Source of the DNA: Thermococcus barophilus MP
GTDB taxonomy: Archaea; Methanobacteriota_B; Thermococci; Thermococcales; Thermococcaceae
Reading direction: 5' to 3'
DNA length: 64,000 nt
NCBI RefSeq assembly: GCF_000151105.2
Contig: NC_014804.1
Coordinates: 1,600,567 to 1,664,566 of the forward strand
The position numbers were made by a program, and so were the translations under genes. Below, in pieces: positions 61,859 through 64,000 of this stretch. Position 1 is the first letter of the stretch. Each line of letters starts with the position of its first letter. The notes beneath the pieces were generated by a model that had not been told where the DNA came from, made no database searches, and worked only from the letters and a program-made list of their open reading frames with translations.

Positions 61859-62542
61859 TCAAAAGATAATCTCTTCCTCCCCAACCCCCAAAGAGAACTC
61901 CGAAAGTACTTTATCAAAGTCGCTCTCCGCGGTAAATATGAATCCACAAGTGTCGCACTTTAATGCAGAACCTTCCACTCTGAGCGGGGAAAAGCATATG
62001 GGACATCTGTACTCCTTCTCCTCCAGCTCTCCAAAAACTTCATCAAGCATAACCAAAATTTTCAGCTCATTTTCCCAATCTTCATGAACCATTCCCCAAT
62101 AAGGAATTGATATTGGAACCTTGTCTTCTAAAATCAGGGCATTTATTCCAATACTCCTAATCTTTGGAGGTAGTTTTTGTGCAGGCTCAATTGAAACAAC
62201 ATCTTGGTCATAAAATTCAATGTGCTGAGCTCGAATTGTTATACCAGAAGAGAGCCTTTTGTTCAGAGGATAAAGCTGAACAAATAGAGCACTCTCTGGC
62301 TCAAAGTAAGCGGTTAAGCCGAGGTTTTTCTTCGTGAAAAAATAAACATAGGTTTCATCGTCAACATTTTCTCCAGCCAATGAGAATCCAAGCTTAGCCA
62401 AAGCCCTTTTCAAGAAGAGAGGCTTAGGAAAAGAACCTCTAATCAAGAGATGCTCTCCTATCCAGCCGGCTAAAGGCATTGAGTATCCTATAAAATACTG
62501 CCTCTGCACGCGAAGATAAGCAATGCTTGGAATTAGCTTCAT
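61859..62542 (-). CDS. Hypothetical protein with C-terminal zinc ribbon
   Basis: A 227-residue protein. The N-terminal 170 residues are alpha/beta without known motif. Near residue 180 CPICFSPLRVEGSALKCDTCG gives a four-Cys zinc ribbon, and the tail is acidic. It is just downstream of the PolD large-subunit gene (polC), same strand, with 39 bases between. Zinc-ribbon proteins of this shape often bind nucleic acid, but no role is shown here. Confidence 0.55.
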   Translation of the reverse strand: MKLIPSIAYLRVQRQYFIGYSMPLAGWIGEHLLIRGSFPKPLFLKRALAKLGFSLAGENVDDETYVYFFTKKNLGLTAYFEPESALFVQLYPLNKRLSSGITIRAQHIEFYDQDVVSIEPAQKLPPKIRSIGINALILEDKVPISIPYWGMVHEDWENELKILVMLDEVFGELEEKEYRCPICFSPLRVEGSALKCDTCGFIFTAESDFDKVLSEFSLGVGEEEIIF

Positions 62543-62581
62543 AACAAAGATAAAAGGGTGTTAAACTTTATAGCACTTTCG

Positions 62582-64000
62582 CTAAGCTCCAAAGAACTCA
62601 TCTAAGCTGACGACCTTCTTTTTCTTCTTGGGTTTATGCTTCTCGGACTTTTCGGGTTTATGAGCCTGCATTTTAGTAAGCTCTCTTTTCTCAACTTTTT
62701 TGGGAGCTTCTACTTTCTTCTGGACTTTCCTCCCATTTCCATGGAACTCATCAAGATAACCATTCTTGGTAACAATTTTTCCAGTTCTCTCAGCAATCAT
62801 TCTGTCGCAGATGTCATTCGTGTTCAATGCTAACAGAGTTCTCTGGGTTTCAGGGAAGACATTTGCAAATAGACTCTTAATGTCCTTTTCCGTTAAGCAT
62901 ATCCTTTGCCGCGTGTATGTAAGGACATCGTAATTAGTAACTAACAATTTTGCTGTGGGAAGGTACTTTTCAATTGCCCCCTTGCTGACCGTCAGTACTA
63001 TCTTTCCACCACATTTTGGACACTTCCCGCTTAATGGAGGTCTCCTATATTTGGTGTTACACTTAACACATCTAAACTCCTGCCTTGTGAAGCTCCTTAA
63101 GTTGCCTCTCAAATCTGGAATTAGATGAGAGTTAATTATCGTCTCAGCCACATGATGCTCGTTAACTGCTCTGATTTTTTCAGCTAAAGCCAACTGCTGC
63201 CTAACTTTTTCCTCCATATCACCCAGCTGCTTGTATTTGCTCAGCTTTGGTCCAAGAGCAATGTCATCGGTGTCATGGGTGAACTTTAACCCTTCATACA
63301 TCTCCGGCTTTCCTAATCTGTCTTCAACCCTTTCAACAACTCCAACAAGTTCTTTCGGAGATTTAAGTTCATACGTTGCTTCATAGAATTCAAGCGGATA
63401 ATAACGGGCAATGTCCATATTGTGGACTTCGCTGTCAACTTCTCTTGGATCAAGCCTCGTAGTTACGACGAGAGGAGCATCCATTTTGCCTCCACGTTTT
63501 TCTGGCAAATAAAAGCGAGAGAAGTTCAATAGTGCATCAAGTAGAAGCATGACAGCGTCCTCATCTCCGTCACAATTTGAAGTAGTAATATTATCACTAA
63601 CAATGACCGTATGATACTTGGCTACGCTCAATGAATACACCCACTCTTCAGGGGGTTTAACGTACTCCACACGGCGGACTCTAACAAGAATGCCCATCTC
63701 ATTAGCCCTACGATATGGTTGGAACTTGTGATTCGTCCATGCATTAACCACAGAATTCTTACGCTCACTAATGAAGTCAATCTCCTCAAAGAATCTCTTT
63801 GCTTGAATTCCATAATAATCGAGTCTGTAAACAGTGGAAACAGGGACCCTTCTGCCTCTGTGCTCATGGTATCTTTGGACGATATTGCCTGGTCGGGAGT
63901 TTGCGTTTTTGTCAACCCCCCAACTTGCGTAGAGATTGAATTTTGCTATCATCAAGGTGTCTATATCCTCAAGGAGAGGCTTGTTGACGCTATAAACAAC
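62582..64000 (-). CDS. polC: DNA polymerase II (PolD) large subunit DP2, C-terminal part, intein-containing (partial)
   Basis: The frame is open to the window edge. After the intein the extein resumes [20 protein letters not shown], which is the PolD active-site DGDED signature that holds the catalytic aspartates. Then follow the zinc modules ([23 protein letters not shown]) and the basic tail ending [10 protein letters not shown], a PIP-like PCNA-binding end. PolD is the main replicative polymerase of Euryarchaeota. The region up to 63575 belongs to the polymerase; the rest is intein. No ribosome binding site is needed, since the start lies outside the window. Confidence 0.93.
   Translation of the reverse strand, partial: VVYSVNKPLLEDIDTLMIAKFNLYASWGVDKNANSRPGNIVQRYHEHRGRRVPVSTVYRLDYYGIQAKRFFEEIDFISERKNSVVNAWTNHKFQPYRRANEMGILVRVRRVEYVKPPEEWVYSLSVAKYHTVIVSDNITTSNCDGDEDAVMLLLDALLNFSRFYLPEKRGGKMDAPLVVTTRLDPREVDSEVHNMDIARYYPLEFYEATYELKSPKELVGVVERVEDRLGKPEMYEGLKFTHDTDDIALGPKLSKYKQLGDMEEKVRQQLALAEKIRAVNEHHVAETIINSHLIPDLRGNLRSFTRQEFRCVKCNTKYRRPPLSGKCPKCGGKIVLTVSKGAIEKYLPTAKLLVTNYDVLTYTRQRICLTEKDIKSLFANVFPETQRTLLALNTNDICDRMIAERTGKIVTKNGYLDEFHGNGRKVQKKVEAPKKVEKRELTKMQAHKPEKSEKHKPKKKKKVVSLDEFFGA
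63575..64000 (-). other. Intein in DP2, C-terminal portion
   Basis: The splice junction is Asn (63577-63575) followed by Cys of CDGDED. The preceding stretch [14 protein letters not shown] is an intein C-terminal block, with SDNITTSN at its end in place of the usual VHN. At least 142 residues of intein lie in the window. The insertion in the DGDED catalytic loop is the known Pyrococcus PolII intein site. The intein start and any homing endonuclease motif are not within the window. Confidence 0.88.

Overview
The window is a stretch of a hyperthermophilic euryarchaeon of the order Thermococcales (Thermococcus, Pyrococcus or Palaeococcus; an AT-rich member, species not decided). The evidence is GAPOR, archaeal bifunctional FBPase, TrmB regulators, archaeal DP2 polymerase with an intein, CDP-archaeol synthase, an intron-containing tRNA-Trp and GGTGAT-type ribosome binding sites. 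No ribosomal RNA and no CRISPR array are visible.

Left arm (1-27.6 kb) is ordinary chromosome: regulators, carS, a ubiquitin-like/E1-like pair with a VapBC module between them, an M48 protease operon, TrkA/TrkH potassium uptake, moaE, a SPASM-only protein, adenosine-specific kinase, XTP/dITP pyrophosphatase, and a gluconeogenesis/glycolysis block (fbp, gor, tpiA). Glycolytic-motif operators lie upstream of the TATA box at fbp and downstream of it at gor, as expected for opposite regulation by Tgr/TrmBL1. Then follows a sugar regulon (binding protein, two permeases, ATPase, TrmB, two Gfo/Idh dehydrogenases, one glycosyltransferase). Its two control regions share a long promoter element.

Centre (27,673-61,734) is a mobile element integrated in the tRNA-Gln(UUG) gene. 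A 44-bp direct repeat of the tRNA 3' half flanks it, and the integrase is cut into int(N) at the right end and int(C) at the left end; joining the two across the repeat restores one frame. The predicted circle is 34,018 bp. Its cargo looks defensive: a DUF1156 methylase / DUF499 ATPase / SNF2-DUF3883 helicase cassette, two AbiE-like toxin-antitoxin pairs with inverted-repeat operators, an EVE-domain protein, a nurA-herA-X-mre11-rad50 operon, a second complete tyrosine recombinase, and a catalytic (DEDH) Argonaute whose N-terminus carries a PCNA-binding (PIP-box-like) motif. It also encodes a divergent TATA-binding-protein paralogue. The Argonaute and the repair operon next to it are the best candidates for an undescribed system: DNA-guided cleavage possibly tethered to PCNA, with end resection supplied by the same element.

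Right arm (61.7-64 kb) returns to chromosome: the restored tRNA-Gln, a zinc-ribbon protein and the 3' part of the PolD large-subunit gene with the C-terminal part of its intein.
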